A stretch of DNA of 64,000 bases from Tupaia tana (lineage: Eukaryota; Chordata; Mammalia; Scandentia; Tupaiidae), in NCBI GenBank assembly GCA_026018925.1, contig JAKSZU010000005.1:80990398-81054397 (forward strand), written 5' to 3'. Shown here in pieces: positions 23,105-34,219 of the stretch. Within the stretch, counting starts at the first letter, position 1, and each line of letters opens with the position of its first letter. The position numbers and the translations under genes are program-made. The notes under the pieces were generated by a model. That model was not told the DNA's origin. It did no database searches and saw only the letters and a list, made by a program, of their open reading frames with translations.

Positions 23105-23520
23105 TAATTCAAAACTGGTTTGACAATCTACTATCTGTGTGACCTGTATGACTTTGTCCAGTTTATGTAATCTTCTTTTTTTTTTTTAAATTTTTTGCCA
23201 TAGGTCACATGAGCTCACAAGAGAGACAGAGAGAGGAAAGTGAAAAATCATTCCTCAGAAGGTGGCCATACTTCAATTCGTCCTTCACTCACCTCTGAGA
23301 CTTGGGATACACACACACACACACACACACACACGAGCCTGATGTGGTTTCCTAGCCAATGGGAATTGGCTAGGAAATTGCAGTCAGCCATGTGGGAATC
23401 CAGCACCTTAACCATCACACCACCTGCTGGTCCCAATTTATATAATCTTAACCCCCTGGCTCTGAAACTGTAAAACAATAATAATATTGGCACTTAATGT
23501 GGAATGTTATGTAAAATCAA
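23105..23520 (-). repeat. MIR-type element split by a SINE
   Basis: The left part has GTGTGACCTGTATGACTTTGTCCAG. The right part has AACCCCCTGGCTCTGAAACTGTAAAACAATAATAATATTGG. Together they match the reverse complement of the MIR core. The SINE at 23176-23436 separates them. Confidence 0.65.
23176..23436 (-). mobile_element. tRNA-derived SINE, family A-like, with (CA)n
   Basis: Reverse-strand copy ending in GCTGGTCCC, with a (CA)n tract at 23311-23334 and an internal perfect inverted repeat at 23348-23377. TSD TTTATGTAATCTT/TTTATATAATCTT flanks it (12 of 13). Confidence 0.85.
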
Positions 23521-23524
23521 ATGT

Positions 23525-24215
23525 TGCACTCCAAGGTCTCCATGTTGTGTGTGACCCAGAATAATACTTAAAAGACATTATCTCTGATTGTTAAGTAGAC
23601 AGTGTCCTTGATGTCTAGTGGGATATAAATAATTTTTAAAAACAGCCCTCTGAAATATAACTAAAAGGTGGTACCTACTTCTTATTCTGTTTCATTTTTA
23701 TCATGTGTTTTATTTTTGTTTTTCTTGTATAACTGTTTGTATTGGCCCCTAGTTGGATGTGGAGCATATTTATAAGGAGAGAAGTCATTTTTCTATATCT
23801 AAATTTATTTTCCGGCTTTTATGACCCCAAACTCTTTCTCTAACATTCAGATGAATGATACTCACAAATGAATACTTGAAGAATGTTTCAAAATGACTAA
23901 AAAAATAAAATTATCGATCTTTATAATTTCTATGTTGCTTAATCCAAAAATACATGAAAAGAGGTATAGAGAAGAATCGTTTAATTTATTATACATTATC
24001 CAGTGGGATACACTGGCCTTCCAGATTATCCCATTAATGCCGTGATCCTTGGCATTTCAGTGATGTAGGTTGTTTTGCTATCAGCTTCCCTAATACTAGC
24101 ACATAAAATAACATGGACATTTTATATAATTATGGACTGTAAGTGTTCCACAATCACTTTGAAATAGTAGCAAAGTCAGTGCCTCAGGACATTGCAGTAT
24201 TGTGGTCAACTATAT
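23525..24215. other. AT-rich DNA, no gene seen
   Basis: No recognisable repeat or exon. Confidence 0.5.
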
Positions 24216-24236
24216 GATAAGCTGACTTTTTTAAAG

Positions 24237-24520
24237 TTTTTTTGTTTGTTTGTTTGTTTTGTTTTTAATTTGCTACAGGGCATGTGCACTCACCAGACAG
24301 AGATAGAGAGAGAGGGAAATAAAGACAGGAAGTGAGGGGACATGCACTCCCTTTCCAGAGGGGATGGTCACACCACAAACCTTTCTCTTCTTGGGGTTTT
24401 GGGAAGTCACACATGCACATGCCCAGCATGTTTTTCTAATTGCGAAGGTCAGGGACTCAAACCATGTGTTCAGCCACGTGGGACCCAGTAGTTTTAGCCA
24501 CCAGACCATGAGCTGGCCCT
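24237..24520 (-). mobile_element. Old tRNA-derived SINE, family B
   Basis: A (TTTG)n tail on the plus strand, TTTGCTACAGGGCATGTGCACTC, CCAGAGGGGATGGTCACACCAC and the head ending in GAGCTGGCCC. ATAAGCT/ATAAGCC may be the remnant TSD. Confidence 0.8.
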
Positions 24521-24544
24521 CATAAGCCAAAAATTTTACATGCA

Positions 24545-25044
24545 TATGTTATTGAAAGAGGCGGGGATCTTGATTTTCAGTGACACTGTTAAAATAAAAT
24601 TTTAGGATGTTTGTTTTCTGAGAGTCACTTGTGAGTTGCCAGTGTTCACCATATTGGGCAAAACAGTGCTGTGGTTTGAAGTAGAGTCTGTGTCAGAGTA
24701 AACAGTCAGTAATTATGGTGAAGCATATGGCTAGAGACCAGAAATGTAACTGCAATGAAAAAGTTGCAGGGCTTTTTCATCTGTTGGTTTGCATTTGCTT
24801 TAATCTGTCATTTTTGTAGCAGCAGACTACATAGAAAGGAATGGCCCATGCTAGTTTTCATGAGCTCACAGTCTCCTCCACAGGGACATGCTAAGGAGAG
24901 ACAAAGCGCAGGTTATCACGATGTCTTTGATATATCCTATTTGACTGTCTGACCCTACACAGAAAGAAAGAAAATACAAAACGGTTAAAGAAGGCTTATT
25001 AAGACTCCAAATACCCCTGTCTACAATGGAAAGAATTAATTTTT
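24545..25044. other. Unique-looking DNA, no gene seen
   Basis: The 65-codon frame at 24755-24952 has no recognisable features. Confidence 0.45.
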
Positions 25045-25056
25045 AAAAGAATTTTA

Positions 25057-25260
25057 GGGACCAGAAGGTCACTTCATGGTTGAGGTGCTGGACTGCCTCA
25101 TGGCTGACCACAGTTTGAATCTTGAATCTAGTGACTTGTTTTCTCATTTTCTCTCTCTCTTCCTCTCTCTCTCTTTCGCTCTCTGGTGAGCATAGGAGCC
25201 CTATAGCAAACTGAAACAATAATCATAATAATAATAAAATTAAATTATTTTAAAAAAGAA
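25057..25260 (+). mobile_element. Short tRNA-derived SINE, family D
   Basis: GGGACCAGAAGGTCACTTCATGG head followed almost directly by GACTTGTTTTCTCATTTTCTC, GCCCTATAGCAAAC and an AAT-rich tail. A perfect 12-bp TSD, AAAAGAATTTTA, lies at 25045-25056 and 25261-25272. Confidence 0.9.
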
Positions 25261-25512
25261 AAAAGAATTTTAATAGAGTCATGAGATTGCAATCGTTTCT
25301 TTGCATAAACCTGGTAACTTGATGATGATAACAATTAATTTCTGCTTATTTTAAACTTAATTTACAAATGCAACTTTTATCAAAAGAAATTTGATTTGAA
25401 AACACTTAAAAATCCTAGAGTATTAAGAGTAACAGCGTTATGTTTATATTTTAGATTGACAACAAAATTGATTTTTAAGTCAATTCAAAATCCAGATCAA
25501 AATAATTTCATG

Positions 25513-25515
<3 letters not shown>

Positions 25516-25549
<34 letters not shown>
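25516..25549. repeat. (CA)n microsatellite
   Basis: About 16 uninterrupted CA units, not attached to a recognisable SINE. Confidence 0.97.
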
Positions 25550-25550
<1 letters not shown>

Positions 25551-25559
25551 GAACTAATT

Positions 25560-26250
25560 AAAATGCTTTAGTACAGTGAAAAATCCTTTGTAGGCAGAAT
25601 TCACTTTCATATAAAAAATAGGATCTGAATGTATTGCTTAGATGATAAATATGTGGGGGATTTGAGGACAGAATTCAAAAATGTTATATTGGTTAAATGA
25701 GACTGCATTATAATGTTTGTATTCCCTGAATCCCCATAAACTTGAAATGGTACTTTATATCAAAACACAGTGGAATTATACAAGCAAATATTTTGTTTGT
25801 GGTTAGTAAGCTTAAAGTGATGAAATTGCTCAGATGAAATGCACAGAAACAGTATATAGGGAATCACAGAGTTATATTTTTCTACCTGCATTGTGATGTG
25901 AGTGACTTGCCTATGAAATATGTAAGGTTGTACTACTTTAAATAGTTCCCTAAAAATAACTTACCTTTTGAAATATCCATAAATTTGCGGTCAAGGGACA
26001 GTTTTTATTTCTGCTTTATGTTCTACTCAATGTAAAAGTAGTACCTGTAAATAATTTTAAGTGTATGTATGATGGTTAACAATCACTAGTATGGTAAACA
26101 AGTGCCCACTCTGGCATTGAATTTGGACTCAACATGTAAAACACCTCATTATAGATCCAAAAAGTCTTATTTGTGGAGTTTTAACCTATGATATACAATA
26201 AAAGACTGATTTTTAAATAAGTGAACTTTCCATCAAACAATAAACACATT
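25560..26250. other. AT-rich DNA, no gene seen
   Basis: No recognisable repeat or exon. Confidence 0.5.
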
Positions 26251-26252
26251 TT

Positions 26253-26315
26253 CCTTTTTTTTAGAGAAATTTTTGCTATTAGGGCACGTTTGCTCACCAG
26301 AGAGACAGAAAACAA
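26253..26315 (-). mobile_element. SINE 3'-end fragment
   Basis: TTTTTTTTAGAGAAATTTTTGCTATTAGGGCACG is the conserved 3' end of family A in reverse. It is cut off after the first CT-rich residues by a second SINE. Confidence 0.7.
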
Positions 26316-26327
26316 TAACTACCTTTT

Positions 26328-26556
26328 TTTTTTTTCAATTGCCAGAGGATGTGTTTGCTCTCCCAAAAGTTAAGGAACACCCCTGCAAGGGTGATGGTTA
26401 TGCCACAATCTCTTTTTCTCCATTCCTTCATTTTGTCAGGTTGGGGGCATGCACATACACAAACCCAGCATGTCTTTCAAATCACTGGGCTGAGATTTGA
26501 ACTCTTGACCATGAGGAATCTGCCTTTTTAACCACTAAGCTACAAGACTAGCCCCA
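26328..26556 (-). mobile_element. Old tRNA-derived SINE, family B
   Basis: Begins with a T-run, contains ACCCCTGCAAGGGTGATGG (palindrome remnant) and ends in the head AACCACTAAGCTACAAGACTAGCCCC. It interrupts or abuts the fragment at 26253-26315. Confidence 0.75.
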
Positions 26557-26559
26557 AAC

Positions 26560-27585
26560 TACGTTTTTATCTTTGCATTTGGATGAGTGTATATTCTACA
26601 TTTCCACCTATTTTTGTTTCCAAATAGCATCTATCAGTGGTTAGGTAACTGAATAAAATTGTTATCTATTTCTCCAGGTAACTGTTTCCAAGAGCAAGAA
26701 ATTAGAAAATGTGATATATTGAGTTTCTTTTACAATATGATTCTTATGTTTATTATTATTTTTTTTTGTCCTGTCACCTGGAAAATAATTCTTTACCTTC
26801 AAACTCATTCAGTAAGTTTAGGAACATCCTGCAAAAAATAAAAATAAAATTTCCAGAGTCATGCTGAAATATCCAACCTAGCCATTCACTTAAAATGACT
26901 CAATGGTTTAATTCTCCATAAGTTATACAACGTCTTGCTTCAGAAGATACAAAATGTATTTCTTTCTAATTCATAGAATTAATTTAAAAATTAAATGTAT
27001 TACACTTTGTTGTATAGAGTTGCGAGAATTAACATCTTCTTACTGGAAGAAAGACTATCTCGCTTTTACTCTATTGCCCTATCTTGAGTTCTAATGATCA
27101 TTAATTAACCAATTGCTGATAATTTTATCATTCAATATTTTATTTAGAACACAGATAAGAATGTAACTGAAGTCACATTAAAGACAAGGGAAATAAGAGT
27201 CACAGTTCATCAGCCTCACTATTGGAAGCTCTCAAATATTCCTAGTAGTTTTGCCTCCTTCCTGCCACAAATCCTCGGTATGTCTGACATAGCAACTCCA
27301 CTCTTAGGTACACTTAATTTGTTGTCCTTCTTCAGTGCCCATTTGCTACTCTTGTCTCCTGGATATTTCTTCATTCAACAGCACATCTGACACTAATTAT
27401 TATGCAACACCAATGCTTGATTTTCAGGAGTTAATAGATTAAAGCTTTGAGTTAAATTTATGTTCAAAATGTCTATAATACTAGTACAGCAATTATTTAC
27501 TATGTACTCCTGTAAGTGTGAAAGATTATTCTTTTTTTTTTTTTCAATGTTAGTCAGTGCAGTGACTCTGAATTGGGAATCCTAA
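26560..27585. other. AT-rich DNA, no gene seen
   Basis: No credible exon. The 27180-27400 stretch is somewhat less AT-rich and may be an old unclassified repeat. Confidence 0.4.
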
Positions 27586-27601
27586 ACCTTATCTAAGAAA
27601 T

Positions 27602-27770
27602 CTGGCCTGGCAGATGGCATGGTGATTAAGGGTGCTAGAATCCGACATTACCGATTGCTGTTCAAGTCCCGGACCTGGTAGCTTTCTTACTCACTTTCTC
27701 TTTCTCTCTCTCTCTTGTCAAATATAAATAAACAAATTAAAAAGTTAAATAAAATAATTCTTTAAAAATA
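27602..27770 (+). mobile_element. Short tRNA-derived SINE, family D
   Basis: CTGGCCTGGCAGATGGCATGGTGATTAAGG head, TGTTCAAGTCCCGG B box, then directly TAGCTTTCTTACTCACTTTCTC and an AAATAAAC tail. A perfect 12-bp TSD, TATCTAAGAAAT, lies at 27590-27601 and 27771-27782. Confidence 0.92.
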
Positions 27771-28111
27771 TATCTAAGAAATTTAAAATTACTGGAAGAA
27801 ATTCCCTCAACCCATCTTTAAGTTATAAAGTAGAAGAAAGGCTTCTTCAGAGACTATTAGTATTGTTAAAAACACTTGTAGGAAGGGACTAGAAAACAAT
27901 GAAACTCACTCTCAAGTGAATAAGGTGATACAGAGGAGAAGCTATTTTCATACAGTGAGATGGCTTCCACAATAGAATGATACTAAAAATTAAATATGAC
28001 TTAATCGAGGGAATGAGCCAAGCACGTACATGTACTTAAATCCAGCACAGGGAAGAGTACCTGCTAAAACTAATGCAAGAGCATGCTTGATGCATTCCAA
28101 AAAGAATATGA

Positions 28112-28357
28112 TTTTTTTTTTTTTACTATAGGATATGTGAGCTAGCCAGAGAGACAAAAATAGAGAGACAGAAAGTGAGAAATCATCCCCAGGGGGGATG
28201 ACCATACTGCAATCCCTTCTCTTCCATTCCCCTCTCAGGGTTTTGGCATGCACACATATGTGCCCACCATGAGTTTTAAGCTGCTGGGTCTAGGACTCAA
28301 ATCACATTGATTTTGTGGGAGTCCAGTGATGTAACCATTACATCATCTGCTTGTCCC
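28112..28357 (-). mobile_element. tRNA-derived SINE, family A (diverged)
   Basis: Poly(T), ACTATAGGATATGTGAGC, CAGGGGGGATGACCATACTGC and a head ending TTGTCCC. The AAGAATA motif occurs on both sides and may be the TSD. Confidence 0.85.
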
Positions 28358-28439
28358 AAGAATAAGAAGAATACTACTGCAGATATAGTCACTTGAGATA
28401 ATCATAATATTTCTCTACAGAAAGTAACTATAAAGCTGG

Positions 28440-29060
28440 TTGAAAATTAAAACAATAGTAACAAATATTTTGGTGTACAAGAAATGGCCCAGAGGTACCT
28501 AATAATCAGAGAGGAGTTTATCCTTGAATAACTGTCAAACATCGAGTCTGAACACAGGGAAACTGTGTTGCACCTAATTCCCTACATGTCACTGCATCCT
28601 GTGCCTCACCTAGGAAGGCAAGGAACTTCTTGGAATGAGAGCCCACAAAGAATAACAGTCTCCCTGCCTTGACCTAAGAAGCTCACTCATTTTCATTTTC
28701 AAGCATTGGGTGATGCAGTGTCATTTTTGGTGGAAATGATGATCTTACAGATAGGCGAATTAAGGAATATCAATAGTTTTGCTAGCCTGAGGTTTCCATC
28801 TTGGTTGGAGCAAACATGTTCTTGGTTGAGATTGTTCACTTGCATAGAGTGGGTCTAAGCTAATCCAACACTCCTGGCAAGCACTGACGATGTCTTCTGC
28901 ATATGGAGAAGAGGTGATAAAGCCCAGTAAAAACTGCAAGCCAGGAAAGCCATGAAAAACTCTATGCACTTCCCTGAAGACAGATTCATCATCAAATGAG
29001 TAATTCCTTAACAAATCAAGACGTTTGAGAATAACTTCTGTTCAGTAATTGGCTGGTCAC
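28440..29060 (-). other. Unclassified sequence with a coding-like frame
   Basis: A minus-strand frame of about 94 codons ends at 28760 and is open from a TGA at about 29042. It has no ATG near its start; its first possible initiator is TTG at 29014. The translation has varied composition, with FPGLQFLLGF and AEDIVSACQECW, unlike the repetitive frames elsewhere. I recognise no family. It could be a processed-pseudogene relic, an old transposon fragment or chance. Confidence 0.25.
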
Positions 29061-29087
29061 TAAGCTACCAACACAGAAGAATTTAAA

Positions 29088-29090
<3 letters not shown>

Positions 29091-29118
<28 letters not shown>
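29091..29118. repeat. (CA)n microsatellite with nearby (AAAC)n
   Basis: About 14 CA units, a short CAGACA interruption, then six AAAC-type units to about 29155. Confidence 0.95.
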
Positions 29119-29122
<4 letters not shown>

Positions 29123-29310
29123 GACACAGGAAACAAACAAACAAACAAACAAACGCACCTAAAGAGAAACATTAGCTACCACACATATATAGGGAGATAT
29201 ATTTCACAGATCTTTCCTAGGAAAGGTACTGAACAAAGAAATAGCGAGCAAACAAAAACTAAAAACAACTGCCAACTTCATAGGAAAATAAATCAACATT
29301 ATACTTCATA

Positions 29311-29492
29311 AGGAGGCGAATGATGGTGCAGTGTTAAAACGGGATGCTTTTAGAGGCTGATTCATATTGGAAGGTCCTAGGTTTGCATCTGGATAGCTGC
29401 CTAAGTACATGATTCAGGGTGGGTCATGGCATCAAGAATCAAGAGTCTTGGGGTGGAGACTCCCTCTCTCTCTCATAAAAAAATAAATAAAT
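29311..29492 (+). mobile_element. SINE, family C
   Basis: AGGAGGCGAATGATGGTGCAGTG head, GGAAGGTCCTAGGTTTGCATC B-box region and GGGGTGGAGACTCCCTCTCTCTCTCAT end with AAATAAATAAAT tail. A family A copy inserted in that tail. Confidence 0.75.
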
Positions 29493-29760
29493 GGACCAGC
29501 AGTTAGTGTAATGGCTATGCTGCTGAACTCCCATGTAGTCGACCATGGTTCAAGTTCCAGAACTGGTGGCTTAAACTCATGCTGGGCGCACATGAGTGTG
29601 TGCCCAAGATCCCGAGAGGAGAATGGAGGAGAAGGGATTGCGGCGTGGCCATCCCTCTGGGGGGTGATTTCTCACTTTCTGTCTCTCTGTCTCTCTCTGT
29701 CTTTCTGGCAAACGCACATGCCCTATAGCAAAAAAAAAAAAAAAAAAAAAACAAACTCTC
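29493..29760 (+). mobile_element. tRNA-derived SINE, family A, in a SINE C tail
   Basis: GGACCAGCAGTTAGTGTAATGG head, full body and CCCTATAGC end. It directly follows the AAATAAATAAAT of the upstream SINE, and AAATAAATAAAT recurs after its own tail, consistent with a TSD in an A-rich target. Confidence 0.9.
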
Positions 29761-29954
29761 AAATAAATAAATAAATAAATAAAAATAAACAAGTTAACTT
29801 TAAACAGCAAAACAAAAACAGATCTTTGTGCTTCATTACATGTCAGAAGAAAAAGACAAGTCATAGCCTAGGAAAAAAAATAATCAATTATATAACCAAT
29901 CAATCATGACATAAGTGATAAATATGCGTATATATTTATAAATACATGTACATG

Positions 29955-30600
29955 CTTAAATGGCTATAGTAAAAAGGACACACCATCGAGTGCTAGTGAA
30001 GATGTGGAGAAATTGGAATCCTCATACGTAGCTAGTGAATGTAAAATATTAAAGTTATTTTGAGAAACAAATTGCCATATGACCCAGAAATCCCTCTCCT
30101 AGAAATCAACCAAGGTAAATGAAAAAATATACAGAAACACAAAAATGTTAAATGTATAGCAATTTCATTAACAATAACCCAAACCCAGAAACAACCTTAA
30201 TGTTTATCAACAAAATGGGGTATATGCACTCAATAAAATATTATTAAGCAATAAAAACTGAGCTACTGATACATGCTACAACATAGGTGAACCTCAAAAA
30301 TATTATGCTAAGTGAATGAAGCTACCTCCGAAAGGCCGCATATTGTATGATTCTGGTTATCTAAAATATATGGAAAGGGCTTATACATAGTCACAGAAAT
30401 CAGGTCAGCAGTTGCCTACATCTAGGAGTGGGACCTGGAAATATTAGGAAACAAAATAATTTGAGAGAGTAAAGAAAATGTTCTGAAGCAACATTGTAGT
30501 GATGGTCACACAACTCCATAGATTTAATAAAAAGTCATCATGTACTTAAAATGAATCAATATTATTTTATGTAAATGTGTACCTAAGTGAAGAAAGCTTA
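29955..30600 (+). mobile_element. L1 3'-end fragment
   Basis: GAAGATGTGGAGAAATTGGAATCC, TGCCATATGACCCAGAAATCCC, CAGAAACAACCTTAATG and ATTATGCTAAGTGAATGAAGC match the order of the L1 ORF2 3' end and UTR. The reading frame is destroyed. Confidence 0.85.
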
Positions 30601-30616
30601 AAAAAGGGGGAAAAAT

Positions 30617-30883
30617 GGGACCAGCAGTTGGCGTAATGGCTATGTTGCTGGACTCCCATGTAGGCGACCACAGTTCGAGTCCCAGACCTGGTGGCTTTAA
30701 CTCATGCCGAGCACGTGCACATGCATGCCCAAGATCCCGAGAGGAGAATGGAGAAGGGATTGCGGTGTGGCCATCTCCCCTGGGGGGGTGATTTCTCGCA
30801 TTCTGTCTCTCTGTCTCTCTCTGTCTTTCCGGCAAGTACGCGCACCCTATAGCAAAAACCTCTCAAAATAAATAAATAAATAA
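30617..30883 (+). mobile_element. tRNA-derived SINE, family A
   Basis: GGGACCAGCAGTTGGCGTAATGG, GGTTCGAGTCCC-type B box (read AGTTCGAGTCCC), complete body and an AAATAAATAAATAAA tail. Flanking AAAGGG-rich text suggests a TSD of about 12 bp with changes. Confidence 0.92.
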
Positions 30884-30898
30884 AGGGAAAGAATAAAC

Positions 30899-30901
<3 letters not shown>

Positions 30902-30936
<35 letters not shown>
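30902..30936. repeat. (CA)n microsatellite
   Basis: About 17 uninterrupted CA units shortly after the SINE tail. Confidence 0.97.
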
Positions 30937-30942
<6 letters not shown>

Positions 30943-31044
30943 ATAAAACATTTTATTTTATATGTATATCATTACCAGGATGTTTGTACTCTGTTTTTGT
31001 AATGTAATTTCTTTGCTTTATTGTTGAACAAGTGTAGGATTTGG

Positions 31045-31225
31045 GGTTGGCTATAGTTAGTTTATAATGTGTTATAGGCTATAGGGTTAGAATTTAAGTT
31101 TTAGGGGTTTGGGTTAGAGTTAGCATTAGAATTTTTATTTAGGGTTAGGGTTAGGGTTTGGGTTTGTGGGTTAGAGATTAGTGTTAGGGTTTGAGGGGTT
31201 TTGATTTGCAGTTAGGGCTTAAGGT
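31045..31225 (+). repeat. Degenerate interstitial telomere-like repeat
   Basis: Three perfect TTAGGG units at 31139-31156 sit within about 180 bp of variants such as TTTGGG, TTAGAG and TAGGGC. Orientation is TTAGGG on the plus strand. Confidence 0.85.
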
Positions 31226-31240
31226 CAGAGTTTATTTTAG

Positions 31241-31330
31241 TTCTGACTGGTGTATTCTGGCTTCTACTGGTTTTGGCCAGTTCCTGCTATTTCTCACTTA
31301 TTCTGATTGGTTCTGTCCTATTCTGGCCAG
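31241..31330 (+). repeat. Degenerate 10-bp minisatellite
   Basis: Nine consecutive 10-bp units in phase: TTCTGACTGG, TGTATTCTGG, CTTCTACTGG, TTTTGGCCAG, TTCCTGCTAT and so on, with a consensus near TTCTGGCTGG. It starts about 15 bp after the telomere-like tract. Confidence 0.75.
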
Positions 31331-31474
31331 TCTGTGCCTTTTTGCTAATTTGTTCTGTTCACATAGACAAATTCCTTTACAAATGACAATGGGGTATGTG
31401 TGTTTGTACAAAAAAAAAAATGTAATTATATTCTTATATATGTGTGTGTATGTTTTCTTAAAGTTTGTTTTTTC

Positions 31475-31692
31475 TCTCTTTATTTTTTTCATGTGAGGGT
31501 GTGTGCATGTGTGAAAGAGAGGAGGCACTCCCAGTAGGGTTCACACGCCCCTTCTCAGTTGGCAAGAATTTTGGGTGCAGACCTGTGTGCCCCACATTCA
31601 CAGGGAGACCTTAAGACACAAACCCAGGATCCACCCAGGCGACCTCAGGATAAAAGAAGATTGCCTTACCCCTAGTCCACCACAGCTGGCAT
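31475..31692 (-). mobile_element. Old SINE, family C
   Basis: On the minus strand: GCCAGCTGTGGTGGACTAGGGGTAAGG, GGATCCTGGGTTTGTGTC, ACCCTACTGGGAGTGCCTCCTCTC and an A-rich tail. Confidence 0.6.
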
Positions 31693-32094
31693 GATATATG
31701 TGGTTTTTTAACCTTACATTCTGGTTCCAGGTACTATTATTGGTATGCTATAAGTCACTGAAGCCTGAAACTTTGGAATCATATCTCACACTTCCCTCAC
31801 ACTAGCTTCCAAATTCAGACAGATTTTTGTCTCCAAATCTATTCTACTTCTCCTTCCTTTGCTAACTTGCCAGTCCAGAACCCTAGTACTGACTTACATG
31901 GCTCCCTGGAGCACTACTCACTTGTCTTGTTGTTTTACATAAAATCTGCCTTTCACCGTTCATCGTTGGAATGCAAAGCTTAGATTAAGGGTCTACAGCA
32001 CTATTCCTATTTGAACTACTCCCAAATAAGTTTGTGTTTCTCATTTTCTACATAATTAATGACTATCTTTGCTCTTATTGGCACTAACATTTTT

Positions 32095-32321
32095 TTTTTT
32101 TTTTGGAGAGGTTTTTGCCAGAGAGACAGAGATAGAAAGCGAGAAATCACCCCTCAGGGGGGATGGCCATGCCGCAGTCCCTTCTCCTCCATTCTCTTGG
32201 GATCTTGGACACGCACGCACACGTGCCTGGCATGAGTTTTAAGCCACCGGGTCTAGGACGTGAACCATGGTCGACTACATGGGAGTCCAGGGATATAACC
32301 ATTACGCTAACTGCTGGTCCC
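32095..32321 (-). mobile_element. tRNA-derived SINE, family A
   Basis: Poly(T), GGAGAGGTTTTTGCC, then a copy lacking part of the CT segment, and a near-consensus head ending TAACTGCTGGTCCC. The T-loop reads GGTTCACGTCC. A perfect 15-bp TSD, GGCACTAACATTTTT, lies at 32080-32094 and 32322-32336. Confidence 0.95.
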
Positions 32322-32339
32322 GGCACTAACATTTTTGTG

Positions 32340-33900
32340 ACCAAGAATTCTGACACCTCCCATTCAGACACACTGTATTTTGAAAGATCACATTGCAACA
32401 TTAACGTATTTAATAGTCTCCCGTATACTTTTAGTCACACTATATTCTCTGCCTAAGAAATGCATAAGGTGAATGAACCGGGTCTGATCTTTGCTGACCA
32501 CTCTTTTATCTATCATTTAATCTCACTTTATAATTGAAGTTTCAAATCTCAGTGAAGCTACTACCATGGACATATCCCTGGTCAAAGTAATATTTCTTTT
32601 CTAAGTTACCTTATTTTTCTAATATCTCTTCTATGATACTGATACTTGACCGTGCATCAGTGTATTTAGGTATGTATGTGCCAGTGTATGTATGTGCCAA
32701 ATATCACATACATATATCTTATCTTCAACTGTGAAAAGACTGATTGTCTGCATTCAGGGGAAGAATTCTATTAGTTCTCCTAGTGCCCAAAAGAGTTTTT
32801 TTTCAGATACTAATTGCATTGAGGTCATTGAACTCTATTGTTTAATCTTGTAGGTGGTTTGCGTCTACAGCTGTAATCAGATATATATGAATAATCATGA
32901 GCCTATTCAGTATAGATCTAGCTGGCTACTCTGTAAGAGAGTTATAAAAGTTTGCTTTAATTGTGAAAGATGTCTACATTTCAATATTGTATTGGCTTTG
33001 GTATCAACATTTCTGTATCTCTGGTCACCTAAATTGGTCACCTATATTAAAAGAGCTGGTGGTAAAAACTTGCACTATATGTGTACATCAAGCACAGTTA
33101 GAAAGTAACTCCATGGACACAGAGGATGACAAAATCTTACACTTCATTCCCAGAGCTCAGGCATCAGTACTGCCAAACAATTGCTGTGAGTTGGAAAACA
33201 TTCTGGATATTGATATTCAATATTTTTAACCTTTTGTCAGTAGGTGATGAATTAACTCTGCTCCAAGGCTGTTCTAGTTGACAGTGAGAGCTGATTTAAC
33301 TCATTTCTCACTGCAGGGAAGTGAATCAGATCCAGGGAGAACAGCCAATAGAAAAAAGAAAGTGAATTAAAAATAAAATGAGTGCACTACAACTTTAGCA
33401 CTTTTAGGCATCCCAGAAATTCAGATATAATTAACATTCTTAATATAAAATATTGATGTTATGCAGTATTAATATAGTATCACAGTAAGAATTGACAGTG
33501 TTTAATGTTTCATAGCAGCCTCCTAGCTGAGCATAGGAATTCTTTTCACAAGCAAAAGGAATTTAATTTTAGACTCAAAAAATATTAAAACCCTTCAGAT
33601 GAAATGCAATGATTTTTACTTTTCTATCTTTACTGTCTGACCTTAGTCCTTTACAATGAAAGTGCCTTATTTAAAATTATTGCTTATCACTAGTTTGGAA
33701 ACTTGGGTAAATTTCTTGAACGTCTGGTGTTTCCTCTTTTATAGCCAGGAATAATATAAATCACACCATTGTCTAAATCAGTTACCTTATTAGGAGTTGT
33801 GGCATTGTAGATTTCTATTTCATTTAAACTGTCCACATTTACTAGTTGAAAATATTTCATTTAATCTCCCTGCACCTCCATTTAGTTGGGTTTGGTAACT
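32340..33900. other. Unique-looking DNA, no gene supported
   Basis: Two overlapping plus-strand frames at 32854-33108 and 32963-33229 have moderately varied composition. They have no recognised domain and overlap in different phases. I see no splice or poly(A) context that would support an exon. Confidence 0.35.
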
Positions 33901-33909
33901 CTGTGCTTA

Positions 33910-34064
33910 GGGAGCCAGATCCCATACGGCGAGCTGCAGCTTAATCTTGGCCCTGGAAGCTTGTGAAATATACCAGGCCCATATATACATACATGACCCA
34001 CATCTTGAAAGGAAGGAGAAATGGAGGAAAAAGGATTACTGCATGACCATGCCAACTGGGGTTT

Positions 34065-34100
<36 letters not shown>

Positions 34101-34210
34101 CTATCTCTGTCTCTGTCTCAAGAGTGTACTTGCCCTTTTGCCATAAAAGAAGAAGGAGGGAGAAAAAGAATAAGAAGAGGAGGAAGAAGAAGAAAGAAAG
34201 GAAAAGAAAC
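33910..34210 (+). mobile_element. Old tRNA-derived SINE, family B, GA-rich tail
   Basis: GGAGCCAGATCCCATACGGCG head remnant, GGAGAAATGGAGGAAAAAGGATTAC, a (CT)n tract and TTGCCCTTTTGCCATAAAAG, then about 60 bp of GA-rich tail. Confidence 0.65.
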
Positions 34211-34219
34211 AATATTTAC

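Noticed and set aside
31139..31156. True telomere or chromosome end
   Set aside because: Only three perfect TTAGGG units within a degenerate tract, with ordinary interspersed repeats on both sides.
32854..33229. Exon candidate from two overlapping frames
   Set aside because: Frames overlap in different phases, with no recognised domain or splice signals.
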